DNA of 64,000 nt from Micropterus salmoides (taxonomy: Eukaryota; Chordata; Actinopteri; Centrarchiformes; Centrarchidae): contig NW_024040485.1 in the NCBI RefSeq assembly GCF_014851395.1, positions 7,216,104 to 7,280,103 on the forward strand, in the 5' to 3' direction. This document shows positions 51,166-64,000 of this stretch, piece by piece (the stretch's first letter is position 1; each line of letters begins with the position of its first letter). Made by a program: the position numbers and the translations under genes. The notes under the pieces are model-generated. The model had not been told where the DNA came from, searched no databases, and saw only the letters and a list, made by a program, of their open reading frames with translations.

Positions 51166-52554
51166 GAGACATGAAGATGTTGTCTTTTAAGGAGGGAGGA
51201 GATAGAAAGATAGAGCAGGGATGGAGATACAGTAGGAAAGATGACATGGGACAGAGAGGGAGGAAGGAGGGGAGGAGTTTTAAGCTGAGGGCAACATCTT
51301 TGTGGGGAAAAGTAGCAGATGGGGAGGAGAAGAAGGAGAAAGATGAGATGTCATTTTTGACTCTAATAAGATGTTTATACAACAAAAAATCCCTGAGTAG
51401 AGCGTCAAGATGAAACCTCTAATGATATCCACATCATCCATACAGGCTGCACATGCATGGTTTTGTAAAAAAAAGAAATGGAACAGACAAATCACATGTT
51501 CTCCAAAGTGAACAAACAAAAGACGTTTTTGTCATTTCCTTCTCTGAACGTCAACTACACTTGAGACCTTGCAGTGGCTTTGAGAACACAAAAGAGCGTA
51601 ACAAGCATTTTTCATATGACAGGCACAATAATCACTTAAGGTTAAGATTAGGGAATGCTCATGGTCATGCTTAAAAGAAAAAGCAGTTGCTTAAACCTGC
51701 ATACACAGACATTTTGGCCACTTGGAGGCGGCGCAACAAGCAAGTAACATTTTATCACCTTAGAAATTGTTTTGGTGAACGTTGCAAACATTTTCCTATT
51801 TACACATCCAGGAGCATCAGAATTCATCTGGAGTTGTGTTTCCAACTGACAAATGTAAGTCCAATATTGACTCTCCCTTTTGCTCTTCACCAGCACCCTA
51901 GGGGAAATATCCAACTCTTTAGGTTCTAAATGTTCCACTGTGTTCACAAGCTAGTCTCTACATTTGTCTTTCTGCCATTTGGTGCTGGGTGGGTAGCACT
52001 TTGGTGTTATCACACGTTGAAAACAACTGCCAGTTGTTGCTTCAAACGGTAAAGCTGAACGTTAAAACAGTAAAGTTGGGGGCCATAAAACCAAAACAAC
52101 AAAAAGGTTTTTTAGAGCTGAGGGGAACTGCTGGGTTGGAGGATAATTCTCCGCAGAGCCATCTATTTTCACATTACACATAGTCACTTATTGTTAATAT
52201 GAAAATATTGATTAGTGCAGCTTGGAGTTAAGTTTGAAATATCAAAGTCATGGTTAAAAGAAACCCTCGTTGACTGTTGTGAGTTGTTTACTTGTCATAG
52301 ACAGTAATTTTTGAAAACATTCTCCTCCTTTGGGTTGACATGGAACTTCGCCATCTCCCACACATGACCGTCCAAAGAATTCTTTCTGGGTAGTTTACCG
52401 TAATTGTCCAAGAAGGCAAAGGTGAAGGAAGGACAGACAGATTAAGAAAGTAAAATAAAACAGTGGTGGGATCTAAAAAGTGAGGCAAAATGGAGGGGAA
52501 AGAGTGACTAAAACTTCCTCCGTGTTTGTGCTCGAGACGGAGCAGCAAGTCATA
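51166..52554. other. cadm3 intron 2 between the two exon-relic clusters
   Basis: Purine-rich at 51170-51360, then ordinary AT-rich sequence. No convincing exon-like copy and no gene. Confidence 0.45.
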
Positions 52555-52952
52555 TCTGCAGTTGGCCCGAACAGCAAAGCACAGACAGTGTGCTTCAGAG
52601 CTGAGGCAGCAAGAGACTTAGGGGGTGAAAGTTAGGAGAAAAATAAGGATGTAGAAGAACAAGAATGGAAAGGGAAAGAAATAAGAGAGCTGATTGAAGA
52701 GAAGACATGGGAAAGTAGAGAAATCAGGACTCGTCACCACCACGTTCTGACTCTGCGCAGCGTGCACCAAGCTGTGGAGAGTTGAGACTTGAAAAAAATG
52801 GATGGGTGGGGGGAGCAGGGGGAGCGAGGGATGGAGAAGCAGCGTGATGAGAGATAGAAGAAGAAGAAGGAAATGATGTGTGACAATTTCTCACAATGAA
52901 GGCCGCCACACTGCAGAGTAGAAACTGTACTACAGCAAGATCAGAGATGGTG
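52555..52952 (+). pseudogene. Array of decayed copies of the 3' half of cadm3 exon 2, second cluster
   Basis: Three further segments resemble exon 2 nucleotides 47219-47270. At 52555-52605: CTGCAGTTGGCCCGAACAGC, then AGTGTGCTTCAGAG. At 52741-52787: ACTCTGCGCAGCGTGCACC, then GCTGTGGAGAG, closest at ACTGCGCAGC and TGGAGAG. At 52888-52952: CCGCCACACTGCAGAGTAG, then AAACTGTAC and a GGTGA near the donor position. All have indels and no continuous frame. They are separated by AG-rich sequence as in the first cluster. They are weaker individually, and low complexity may inflate similarity. Confidence 0.45.
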
Positions 52953-54719
52953 AATTCAGAAGCGAGAGAGGAATAACCAAAGATAGTGGGACGGATGCTT
53001 TTCTTGACCCATTGCTTTAAACTCTGAACAGGAGGCCCTAATAAACTTACAAAAACTTTGCTGGCAACACATTCATGGTCAAGAAAGCTTGATCATCATT
53101 TAATTAATTAAACTAAGCGAAGAAGAAGAAGAATAGGAGGAGGAGAGGTGGCAAAAAGGAGGGACGTGGTGAAGAAAATGCATAGAGAGTATGAGACAGA
53201 GTAGTAGATATTACATTATAGAGAGGAGAGGGATGAGAATGTAAAAATGATGCAGTGGATACAGAGAAAGAGACCTTGGATTTAATTTATAAAAGAGTTC
53301 TTATACACAAATAATGTAAGAAAAATGATGAAAAATCACAGCCAAAGCTGTGATACATGAAATGTTGATGTTGCTGGCATAATCACAGGGTCACATCAAT
53401 TCGATCCAATTCTCTGCGGTAGATCGAAAGCTCAAGCTGACTTTTATCGTTACGCAGGCGAGGAAAGCCATTGATATCAGTTTAATTTGACCCTGCTCTG
53501 CACAGATGAGAGGCGATAGAGAGGGACGGAGACACAGAGGAGGGAACAGAGTGTGGGCGCGTTTTGAGAGACTTTTTTTTAAAGCAACATGGAAGTGAAT
53601 AGAAAGGATAAATTAAAAAAACAAAAACAAAGTAAAAGAACAAAACTGAGGAAACCAGCCTGGTTCCAGTGGAGCAGAGATAATGAGAGTTCTGCAACTA
53701 TAACTGCCTAGATAAAGATAAAGCAAAGCAGGAAATTAATTGTTAAGGGACATAAAGCCCAGTTGTGTTTATTAAAGCAGATACAATGACAACTTTTTTT
53801 TTTTTACAGCAAATCCTGTCCTGTATTAATCTGAGCGTGAACATTTAGAGCAAAGGAACCCGTCAAAAAAAACAAATGATCTGATAACTGTAGCCTATAC
53901 AGGATATTTTAATACATTTTAAGGCCTTAATTCTAGATAATGTATTTTAAGACCCTTTTAAGGACCCTCAGATACCCTGGAGGAGATGTGTGGGAGAGGA
54001 TGGGTGGATAAATGAGGAGAGAAAAAAGATCCAGTGCTGCTAATAGAAGAGATTAGACAGCTTGGAAAGCATGAAAACAGATGGGCTCCTCCATTAATGC
54101 TAGACATCAGGAGACAGCAAGAGAGACAGAGAGACATTTAGGCAAAGAGATGGACATGAGGGAGATAAAGACCGGGGGGAGACACCAAAACACTGAAATC
54201 AAGACAAAGAAAGGGGAACAAACAAGGGCATTACATTTTACATACTTTTTAGCATTCACATACAATCTTGAACTTACCTAAAACTAGTACTTACTTCTCA
54301 GTTTCCTCTTATGAGACTCTGTGAGTCAGTAAGTCTTGAAAATAGTTTACAGAACTGTGCTAACACACCACTTGACATCATGGTTTGACAGTTCTCATGC
54401 TTTGCTCTTCATGTTGAGACTCTGGCCTCTTGGGGGATGCTCCTGGGGGCCTTCGGCAACCCTTATTATTTCTGGATTAGTTCTTTTTGCCTATAAGATG
54501 TGAAAAATATCACAGTTTCCCAAAGCACAATATGACGTCTCCTTGTTCTATGTTTTTATTCAACCAAAAAGTCCAAAATGTGAAAATTATCAGTTTACTC
54601 AAGAGAACCAGGCTTTATTGTAGTTCTGTGACTCCTGTATGGCAGCTCTGCATGATTCAAAGTTCAAAAAAATAATTTTCTATCTTATACTGGCCCTTCA
54701 TTTCAGCCTCTGTCTGATA
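52953..54719. other. cadm3 intron 2, purine-rich then AT-rich, no gene seen
   Basis: AG-rich patches (53120-53260, 54000-54180) and short poly-T or poly-A runs. No exon or RNA recognised. Confidence 0.45.
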
Positions 54720-55480
54720 CAAGCTGTGACGTGCCTGTCTCTTTAAGGCCCCCCCCTCTCAAAGCCCACTGTCTTCTGATTGGCCAAGACTTGAAGCATG
54801 TAACCAGGCTGCTGTTGTTGCTAAGCTACAGACAGACTACATTCAGATCAAACACGAATTTAATCCTTGCAACGCTTTCCTCGCAGGAGTTTTATTGCTG
54901 GACAAAGTGTCCACACAACGCATATAAACAACACTTGCGATTACTACAGCTTTATGAACCCAAAGTAAACATTTTGCTGTGATTTAATTGCAAGAAACCG
55001 ATGCCGAAATAACTACAATATGATGCTGATTTGTTAAACATATGAATTCATGATTTGTCAGGTCTGTCAGCAAGACAGCATGGCAACAACTTCTAAAATG
55101 TTTGTTTTCTTAATGGAGTTGGATCAATCAGGGCTATGCTACGCTAACTTGTTCACAGTAAAGTGCAACGATAGCTGGAATGAAGTTACACACACATATT
55201 TTTTGAACTCACCAGTTAGTTTAACTCCGTCGCTTTCTTTTCTCCATCAATGTCCAGTTTTGTCTGTTATATAAATATGAAGTAGTAGTCCAACAGAACT
55301 CTGAGTGCCAAACGACGCTAACAACAACAGTGAATCTGGATATGCACAGAAGCTGGCTCCTGAGATGCTCCAGTGAAGATAAATCAACATTGTAAAAAGC
55401 CAATTTAATAAAAGCAGTTTACTCCGAACTCCTCCTGCGAGTAAACGGCGTAGTTTTCAGAGCATAATCCAGTCCGTCTG
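54720..55480. repeat. Probable interspersed repeat of uncertain family
   Basis: It begins GTGCCTGTCTCTTTAAGGCC followed by CCCCCCTCTCAAAGCCCACT and TGTCTTCTGATTGGCC. I recall similar sequence as a common fish repeat. Ends and family cannot be fixed from one copy. No protein domain. Confidence 0.35.
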
Positions 55481-57355
55481 CGGGTGTTTATTTGTCCAAA
55501 AGCTGGGAAATGTTGGGAATTTTGACTTCAAAAATGATTTAAATGTGAAATGTGCTTGAGATTAATTTGTTTCAAATATGCTTTTCATTTGGCGTACTGT
55601 GTGATGAAAGATTTTGTGCTAACATTACATAATTTACATACATCTTGGTGGACGGGGTGGGCTGTACTTTCCCACCACAAACCAAGGTCAAATGCTCACA
55701 CAAAAGCCATTGTAAAATGATTCATATATAAATGAGCAGAGACTCTGAAATGCATGTTACAAATGATTTTGCTCCATTGTGCAAGGATTATGAGACAGTA
55801 GCACAAATTGGACCCTGTATATTCACTTGTTCACTATCGATTAACTTTCAACCAGATAAATAAGAATGAATGAAGATATTTGTTTGGGTTGGTTGCTAAT
55901 GATTAAAAAAATAAAATCTTTTTGGAAAACACACTCAAAAACTTTTTTTGTATGACTCAGGATCTAAACCAAGGTTATCGAGCATGGAAGCAAGTGTATC
56001 TGCCCACCTTAACACTTTTTAAATTCCCCCAGTCCAACGTGAAACCATAATGGTTCCAGCTGTGTCCCTGCCACATAGCACTTTCCTTATTTCTCTTCCT
56101 TTATGTACCATAAGTATGTTTAATTACCATATTGTGAACAATCTGAGCCGTGTTCCTTCCATAAAATTTCATGAGACCAGTCACACATGGGTTACACAGA
56201 GAAGTGTATTTTACTCAGTGTGCACACAATCAAAGTAGTCATGCAGTTCAAATCCTCACAATTTGAGGTTTTGCAAATACATATCATCACCAGAAAGAAG
56301 AAACTCTGTATTTGCTTTCAGTCCAGCTATAATTTTATTTATTAGTCATGTGCAGTTTCCTTCCTTTCCATAAAAGCATATCAGCAGACATCAGACAGGA
56401 TATCCGCCTCAGTGCAATTTAACTAGGTAATGGCTCTCTGGTGATTTACAAACGTTGGTGGATGGGGAAGCTCTTGCCTAGTAGGAGGATATTAAGTTGG
56501 CAGACTTTAACTGTGTTGAAAACGACTTGTAACTTGTAAATCATTTCATTAAAAACACACAATAAGCACCACGTTAAGAAGTCTGACTGAAATGAGCACA
56601 AAGCATATTGAAATTGATGGTAAGATCCCCAGCCTCTCGGAGAACGAGACAAACTGACAATGACTGCTCAAAACACAGTGCGAGACGGTACTCCAAATGC
56701 AGGGCGTGGAATGTTTTTTTGACATTTTCTGAAAAACTATTGATCCACATCGCATCAGTCAAAGTTTTCTTGGTGTCTGGGAAGGCTCTCTAGAGAATGT
56801 ATTAACAACAACCATCACAGTCTGAAAGACTGCAGGAAAGACGTTTGAAATTTAGCACTTGAAAGAAGGGTTTTCTTCATTTTATCTTTATCATCTGAGC
56901 TCTAGATTTTTATGTCAAATAATCACGTGTAATGGAAGACAATTGCTGAGAGAAGAAAGGGATAGGGATACAAAGAATCCAATTTATTTTTTATGTTAAT
57001 GAAGAAAATAGGAAAAACGTGTCTTGTGTGATTCAAAACTTGACCTTTTGCGTGCATTGCTACTGTATTATAACGGTAATGGTTCTCCACTATAATGTTT
57101 TCCTTGAAGGAATGAGGAGACAGTTATAATTCCAATGCAGATTTTTTGTTCATTTAATCAACATTACGGCAAATATTATCTTTTTGAGTGCCCAAAGCAC
57201 TGATTTTTTAATTTTTATTTTTAAATAAAAAGACTACAATGGAGTTGTGATTGGCTAGGTCTCTTCATTTTCACCTGATGTTTACCTGCTAGTCAGCACA
57301 TCACTAGAATAGGTGGGTGTTCTTCCTTTAGTTTCTCAACTAGCTGAAGTCAGAC
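55481..57355. other. cadm3 intron 2, no gene seen
   Basis: AT-rich intronic sequence with nothing recognised on either strand. Confidence 0.45.
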
Positions 57356-57480
57356 CTCTAAAGGAGTAGTTTGACACATTGGGAAATACCTGTATTTTCT
57401 TTGCTAACCATCTCCCGGTTCCAGCTTCAAATCTAATGGACAAATATGAGAGTGGCATTGATCTTCTCATCTAACTTTAC
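57356..57480. repeat. Left-end fragment of the 42971 TTAA element family
   Basis: AAAGGAGTAGTTTGACACAT at 57359-57378, followed by TGGGAAATACCTGTATTTTC, matches the left end at 42973 onward (AAAGGAATAGTTCAGTATTT, then TTTGGAAATACACTTATTTA). No matching right end was located nearby, so it is a fragment. Confidence 0.55.
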
Positions 57481-60400
57481 CAAAATGTCCATTTTTTCCC
57501 CTTTAAATAAGCCTCTTCTACAAGTGAGGAAGGACCACATGAGGGGCGTCGGTCTTAATAAAAATAAACATAATGAAAAAACTCCAAAGTCAATCAAACC
57601 ACAGCACTGCAGCACATCAAGAGACATCAGGAAGAGGGTTAAAAATCTTTCCTTTATATTTCCGTTGTATTAGACTGATCTTTACAAAATGAATGGCAGA
57701 GTTAATGTGATGGCATGCAGACAACCAAAAGTTGCTAAAAGCTGCAGGCTGATAGTGACAGCTATTATAATAATTGCTTCCTTGACTTCTTTTTACTGTA
57801 AAGGTGAGGAAAGATGAGAAAATAAGCTATGCTTCAGCTTCATACATTTTACTCTGCCGTGCTTTCTTTCTAATCCTTTTGCACCAGGCTGAGCAGCCAG
57901 CATGAGCAGTGTCTTCTCTAGGTAATCTAGCTCTTAGGATGTGTCATCGGTCAGTGTTATTTGCCAGAAATCCCCAATGGACATTTTTCGCTGCTGTAAA
58001 TACTACATGGCAGGATTTCATTGGCATGTAGCTTGAAGCTGATACACCGTTGGGAACATTTCTCTCTCAAGTTTCAACTGGAACTAATGCCTCCTTGCTT
58101 CAATTTGCACCACCTTGGGCAAAGTTTGGTTCATCCCGCTCTGTTTGCCTCCTTCCGTTGATTTTGCATACGTTTGTGCTGCAGCCTCTAAATGATTCTT
58201 TTTTAATTCTGTCAGAAGGTAGGGCAAGAGAGACGAGTGGATTTAGAGAGAGAAATAGGCGGAGGGAAGGAAGGAAAGGTGGATGAAACAGACAGAGGTG
58301 TGTGTTTATCAAGCGTTTCATCGTTGCCGCACTGATCCAGGATCAATTGATGCTCTCAGATCAGCAGGGACGTTATGATCAAGGGAAGCCCGCGGTCACT
58401 GAACCCAGATCAGCTGTCGGAAAGGATGGATAATTAGGGAGCTGGAGAGAATATTTAGGAACAGATGGGAGGATGGAGGCGACATGTGTGGGAGAGAGAG
58501 AGAGAAGGAGAGAGGCAGTCTCTTTGGATGCGAGTGTCAACTAAATGCCTAAAATGTTAAACAAAATGAGAGAGAGAGGGTTAAATGATGAGAGAAGAAG
58601 GGGGGGGGGGCAGAAGAAGAAAGAGTGAAGAACAAGGCTGGAAAGGAGAAGAACGGTTGGATGGGAAGAAAATATGGATGGAGAGGGAAGCAGGAGGGAG
58701 AGGTGAAATGCAGATTCAGGCTGAGCCAAAGACGGAGATGAAGAGATGCACAAGCTGGGAGAGAGATGGAGACAGAAATATGAAAATATTGGTCTGTAAC
58801 TGATTTACTTTACTTCAGCAACATAGGTTTCTCCCCTGTCGTGCCAATGAAGCAAATTTGAATTTGAGAGACTTCTCGGATAGAGTGGAAACTTGGTTGG
58901 AAAGGCATAAGGAGGCAGGAGGCAGATGAACAAGGAATATATGTATGTGCGCTCAGTGTGTGTTGTGAGAGAATTCTCTTCTTCCTGAATGTTTGAAGTT
59001 GAAAGAGCATGAGAAAGATTGAGGGAGGTAGAAGAGGAGGAGGTGGAGGAAGAAGACAAGAAGTAGGCAAAAATAGATGCTGTGACCAGATCAACAGTTG
59101 GACCTTTGGGGAGTATCAAGTCTCGAGTTTGAGCTGCAGACAAGAACCACTGTCTGGCCAAACACACACACACACACACAAATAAGCAATAGAGACATGC
59201 AGACACACTTTCAAACACTGATGTACAAAAAGGTCTGTACACTGATAAGCAGATCCTGTACTTGGTATGTAATCAACACACATAAATGCTCGTCCCTCTC
59301 TGCTCAAAGCCCTACTGACACCACTTAGAAACCCCTCGCACATACATACACACACAGAATTGCAAAGTGGAAGAAGATGCTGTTCACAGAGGGATTTCTT
59401 CTCACTGTAAATTCCCATTTTAATTGTGTCTTTTATCCTCAGTATTCCTCAATATAGAAACACAGGGGCCTCCTTGATAATTTACCGACACTATAGGGCT
59501 GCTGGAGATGATCCGCTGCCATTTGAGCCAGTGTGCCGAAGTCTATGAGTGCACCATCTCACTTGTGGCTCAAGTGCGGCTGTGTTCTCTGCTCTACTAC
59601 CTTTATGTGCCGTTTCTACTTTTAGCAACGTGCATCTCTGGAGCATGAAATTCACTTGTGAATGTATATAAGTGCCTATAAGAATCAAGTGACTTTGCCT
59701 TTATGTACAAAGACTGGTTTTCTTTTTTGTTTTTGTTATACATGCCACATGCTAATATCTTACCAAATCAATCATTATATGCTTTTATAACACCAAATGT
59801 TCTGCTAAACAACTCTAAATAAGTTTTACAGTTTTACAGGACGCTCTGCATGTGAAACACTTAAATTATTTTAACTTTATTTCTGAGAAATCATGTTTTT
59901 TTCTGTTTGGTTAGCAGATGGCTTTAAACACTTACACCCATGAGCCTCAGCTGATGTTGCTATGGAGAAGAACATAGTCAGAAGAACAAAACAGGGCTGT
60001 AGCAAACATAAAATGCCCCATTGTTACAAGTACGAACAAAATAACCTGCTATAGTTGCCAAATTCATCCAAAATGTCCCCAGAATCTCAAAATGAATTTT
60101 GATTTAAAATACTGTATGTTTTTTCAGATTTACAGAATTGCGTGATCTTTCACGTTAACTTGCTGTTATCGGTGCATGCAACAGTAATTTCAGCTTGGTG
60201 AAAAACCACTTACTTCCTTTTTTATGCCTTTACTGGGTACTAGCAGAGAGATGTCAGGAAACAAGGGAAAGAGGCGGATGCAACGAGGGTCCCAAGCCAG
60301 ACTTGAACTGGGAATGTCTTGATTCCTAATTCCTCTTTTTTTTTTTATGTAGCTGCATGCTGTTAACTGTAGCTTAAATGTTTAGCGTTTCATGTCCGTC

Positions 60401-60846
60401 CAAGTCTTGGAAGTCTATTAATCCAGTTTACCTCAGTACTAAGAAATGTATTACATGCCTTCACTGAGGAAACAAAAGCCAAACAGCAGAGTGTGACCTA
60501 TTGGCAGGCTATTTATGTTGCCCACATCGCGGGATAAACAGCAGGAGGCACATGTACAATTTTCAGGGGCATCCCGATCGATAAGCCCCTGTAACTAGAT
60601 ATCATATCGTTTCTGAAAATCCATCACACCTTTACTTGCAAGCAATATACATTGTTTATAATGAAAAAAAGAAAGGACACAAAAAGAGATAGAAAAGCCT
60701 GGAGTCAGAAAAGATTAGAAATGGGTGAGATGTACGAGAGAAAGACAAAGAAGAACAAGAATGAGGGAAAGAGGGGAGATTGAGGAGAGATGAGGAGAAG
60801 TGAATTAAGGAGACTGATAGCTGAGCGCAGGGTCCAGGGGGCATGG

Positions 60847-60879
<33 letters not shown>

Positions 60880-61294
60880 AGTGAGTGACCGCATGCCTCA
60901 CACACACCCACACACTCACACACAGACACACAGAGAGGTTAGCTCATGAAGACAAATGTAGTGACCTTGCTTAGTGATAAGGCATGAAGATAAAGTAGTG
61001 TTGGAAGAAATAACTAAAAAATACCAGGAGAAACAGAGGGGTGTGTGTGTGTGTGTGTGTGTGTGTACGTGTGTGTGTACGTGTACGTGTGTGCGTGCAT
61101 GTGCGTGTGTAGGAGTGCAATAGAGATAGACAGGTGAACAGACAGATGGGAAAGTGAGAGACAGGGAGATAATAGTGAGACAGACATAAAGACAGAAAGA
61201 TGAGGAGCCACACAGACAGATGTGGCTCAATACTGAGGATGGCAAATAAACAATAAGATATGAAAACAGACAGTGACCAGAACACACTATTTAG

Positions 61295-61338
<44 letters not shown>

Positions 61339-61384
61339 TTGGAGTTGCCCATACAATCTTGTCTTAAGATTTTCAGGATAAAAT
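57481..61384. other. cadm3 intron 2, low-complexity patches, no gene seen
   Basis: GA-rich patches at 58440-58780 and 58990-59070, CA at about 59161-59180, a GA-rich patch at 60660-60830, GT arrays at about 60850-60879 and 61041-61068, and a CA array at 61297-61335. The intervening sequence has no supported exon. Confidence 0.5.
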
Positions 61385-63272
61385 GTGTATTCACACCTGT
61401 CTTGTCTGGTTCGGTTGAATCAAACTCATGTTTGTTTCCCCCTTGGCGAGGATCTTTTGGGCAGGTGTGAATACAGCAATCACACACAGGTTTGGACCAA
61501 ACAACCGTATAGACACCCAGCTGAAGAGGTGGTCTCGGTCCGGTTCCAAACAAACTCTATTACGGTTTGTTTAAGGTATGAACTTAAAATAGCTCAATTG
61601 CAGAAAGCACTGTGCAGTCTAGTTGCACATCGTCCACTACAGTGGACACTAGAGTGTTATGCCATACACTGCCACTGTTTGGTAAGCCATTGTAAGTGCA
61701 AATTAAATTCGTCAAAACCAAGATGGCCGACGAACAATCGGAAATGCTGAGCAGCATTCCTACAATTTTAGGAGAACCCTGAAGGTAAATAAAATTTGGT
61801 AACATCTCGTAACAACTAAGGAGTAGTACAATTGTTAATTTTTCCAAGTATTGACTTTATGTTGGGAGGAAATTGCAATTAATCATCTGTCCACTAAATT
61901 GGACATTATGCATCATTTACATTTACATTTACTCATTTGGCAGACGCTTTTATCCAAAGCGACTTACATTTGAGGAACAACATACAAGCATCAACAGAGC
62001 ATCAAATACTGACAATACATACTAGTAAGAGCAGCAATAAATACTAGTAAGAGCTCATAGTACATATCACATCAGTGGGGTAAATACCTAGGGACGGAAG
62101 TAAGAGTTAATAAAAACTGCAATCAAAACAAAAAAGTGCAATCAATACAAGATAATTGTAGGAGATAGAAAAAGAAGAGCACAGGAAGTACATGTTAGAT
62201 GTTAGGAGTTAGAGGTGTTATAAGAGGAAGTGTTCTCGGAAGAGATGAGTTTTCAAGAGCTTCTTGAAGTTAGAGAGGGACGCCCCTGCTCTGATGGCGT
62301 GTGGTGGCTCGTTCCACCATCGTGGTGTCACAAATGAGAATAGCAGGGACTGGGATTGCTTTGTGTGAAGGGATGGCAGAGCCAGGCGACGTTCGTTGGA
62401 GGAGCGTAGTGGCCGAGAAGGAACTTAACTTTGTATTATGCAGTTTAGGTAGATGGGTGCAGACCAAGTAGTCACTCTGTATGCAGCATTAGTGACTTGA
62501 ATTCAGTTCATACCTTAGACGCACGCTGTCCACCTTAGTGGACATGTAAGAAACTCCTTGAAAAATGTGTGTTTTATTTTGCATGCCTAAAGAGCAATAA
62601 AAACACATAGGAAAAAAATCCTGACAAAGGCTCTCATAATTCATGCATGAAAGGGTGAATTACCTGATATCTAGTTCATGTGACAGACAAATCTGGAGAC
62701 AAATGCACAGCTTGCCTATGCAGAGTGTGACACAGTCAGATTTTTATTATGTAATTAGGGGTGATGAAATGGCTAAACATGACTCATTAGTGATTGCAGT
62801 GATTACAGTGCACTACACATACAGCAGCAGTATGCAGCAATGTTAGCAGTAATAAGTTCTGATGAAATAACCTGCTGATCTGGTTGCATGAACATAGGCT
62901 CTCTCTATGAATTCAAATGTTATACATGATCCGTCTTCTGCGCAGTACCACTGTCAACATGCCATATAGGTGCACATAAGAGAATGATCTCTCTGCCAGA
63001 ACCATCTTCGTCTTTGCAAGATGCTAATTACAATACCGTGTAGATAACACCATATCATATGACCCTCACAAGTTTCTGCAAATTGTGATTGTAGCTGATA
63101 ACACCAAATCAGCAAAAGAACAATAATTGCACTACAAAAGATCTCCATGGTTATTTAGCCTCCTTTCGCACTTCCTGCTTTTCCTCACTCACAATTTCTG
63201 TCCAATGAATGGATGACCTTAGCACACATATGGCAGTGTGAAATTGAACCGCACCAAACCAAAAAAAATAAT
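61385..63272. mobile_element. Nested composite of three repeat elements
   Basis: The outer element has left-end words TGGTTCGGTTGAATC near 61407 and a right end TTGAACCGCACCAAACC near 63245, approximately inverted. An inner block is bounded by a perfect 13 bp inverted repeat, TAAGGTATGAACT at 61572-61584 and AGTTCATACCTTA at 62505-62517. Within that block, 61915-62450 is a minus-strand retroelement tail ending at GCAGACGCTTTTATCCAAAG (61940-61959) and ACATTTACATTTAC repeats. No transposase or intact polymerase frame is seen. The boundaries of the outer element are approximate. Confidence 0.5.
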
Positions 63273-64000
63273 AATCAGCATTGTATTTGACCAAAGCAAG
63301 TGAAATAGCAAACTTTCCTGATCTGAATTACTTAACACCATTGGAAACTCTTGTTTCTTGTTGAAGTGCTCACCTTGCAATTATGTAACAGTGTACTTGG
63401 GGTGTGGTGAGTACTCTCTGACATCACTGTAAGGTGTGGTTACAGGTGCAACAGAGCACACTTCAACATCGACCAAAAGAGGTCAGTAAAACAATGATTT
63501 TCACCTCGGTTTTAAGTTCTTATACCATTTGGTACATGTAAAGTAGCCATATCTGAGATACAGTAGGCAGTCAACTTCAGCTCTGAACAACTCAGTTCTC
63601 ACAATAGAACCCAAAAGATGTTCATTTCTGTGCAGAGTCCAGTCAATGTTCAAACGGTTGCTTTAGTGATCTGACTACAAAAGTCACGTTGATCACTGTT
63701 TAAAAATAGTGATTGATTCTGTCTTGTCTACATTTCAACATCACGCTTATGAACGAGAAAGGGGCCGACAAAACAAAACCACAAACTTTCATAGACTCAC
63801 ACATTTTTGAACCTGTCAGTATATGTTGCAATTTGTAAACTCTTGATTTGCACCCTGGCTAACATTAGTAGCTGCATTAGCATCAGATTATTTTAGAATT
63901 GGCCTGCTGGCTATATGTGGCTTGCTAAAAACATAGTACTGTGTGCAGTTTAGCCAGGCCGCTGTATTACTGTTGGTAGAGTAGGAAAGACTAAATTGTT
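63273..64000. other. cadm3 intron 2, no gene seen
   Basis: Ordinary intronic sequence to the window end. The next cadm3 exon is not in view. Confidence 0.45.

Noticed and set aside
47271..64000. Search for the next cadm3 exon (second half of Ig1, expected to begin with Ala-Leu-Arg-Asp)
   Set aside because: No splice-flanked sequence with the expected peptide was found, so the gene is reported as partial.

Overview
The window is vertebrate, and almost certainly teleost, nuclear DNA. It has split genes with GT-AG introns, a 32 kb intron, dense CA/GA microsatellites and fish-type interspersed repeats (TTAA-flanked DNA elements, LINE 3' tails, a tRNA-derived SINE). A percomorph-like fish is my inference from repeat types known from memory. 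Both protein genes lie on the + strand.

Layout. 1-5369 is intergenic and repeat-rich: a decayed MITE-like copy, a repeat block split by a 1.37 kb TTAA-flanked element, a 264 bp tandem duplication and a LINE 3' end. 5370-9347 is sdhc, the cytochrome b subunit C of mitochondrial complex II. All six coding exons are readable and encode 169 aa with human-like exon boundaries. 10945-11018 is an intronless tRNA-Arg(TCT) with an oligo-T terminator. 11042-14943 is intergenic or 5' flank of the next gene and holds a partial REST/RE1-like site. From 15011 to the window end is the 5' part of cadm3, a neuronal immunoglobulin-superfamily adhesion molecule. Only the signal-peptide exon (15011-15101) and the first half of the first Ig domain (47121-47270) are visible. 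They are separated by a 32,019 bp intron, and a second intron runs off the window.

The two genes do unrelated jobs: sdhc is housekeeping respiration and cadm3 is neural adhesion. Their pairing looks like ordinary conserved synteny, since SDHC and CADM3 are both on human 1q23. The cadm3 introns hold candidate conserved regulatory blocks, long polypyrimidine/polypurine tracts, CA arrays and nested transposons.

The most unusual feature is in cadm3 intron 2 (about 50.1-53.0 kb). It is a series of decayed copies of the 3' half of exon 2, some with the adjacent splice donor, embedded in purine-rich DNA. Several still spell the Ig-domain peptide QWxNxxQQTxYx, but stops and frameshifts break them. 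I found no evidence for a viral, CRISPR or operon-type system.
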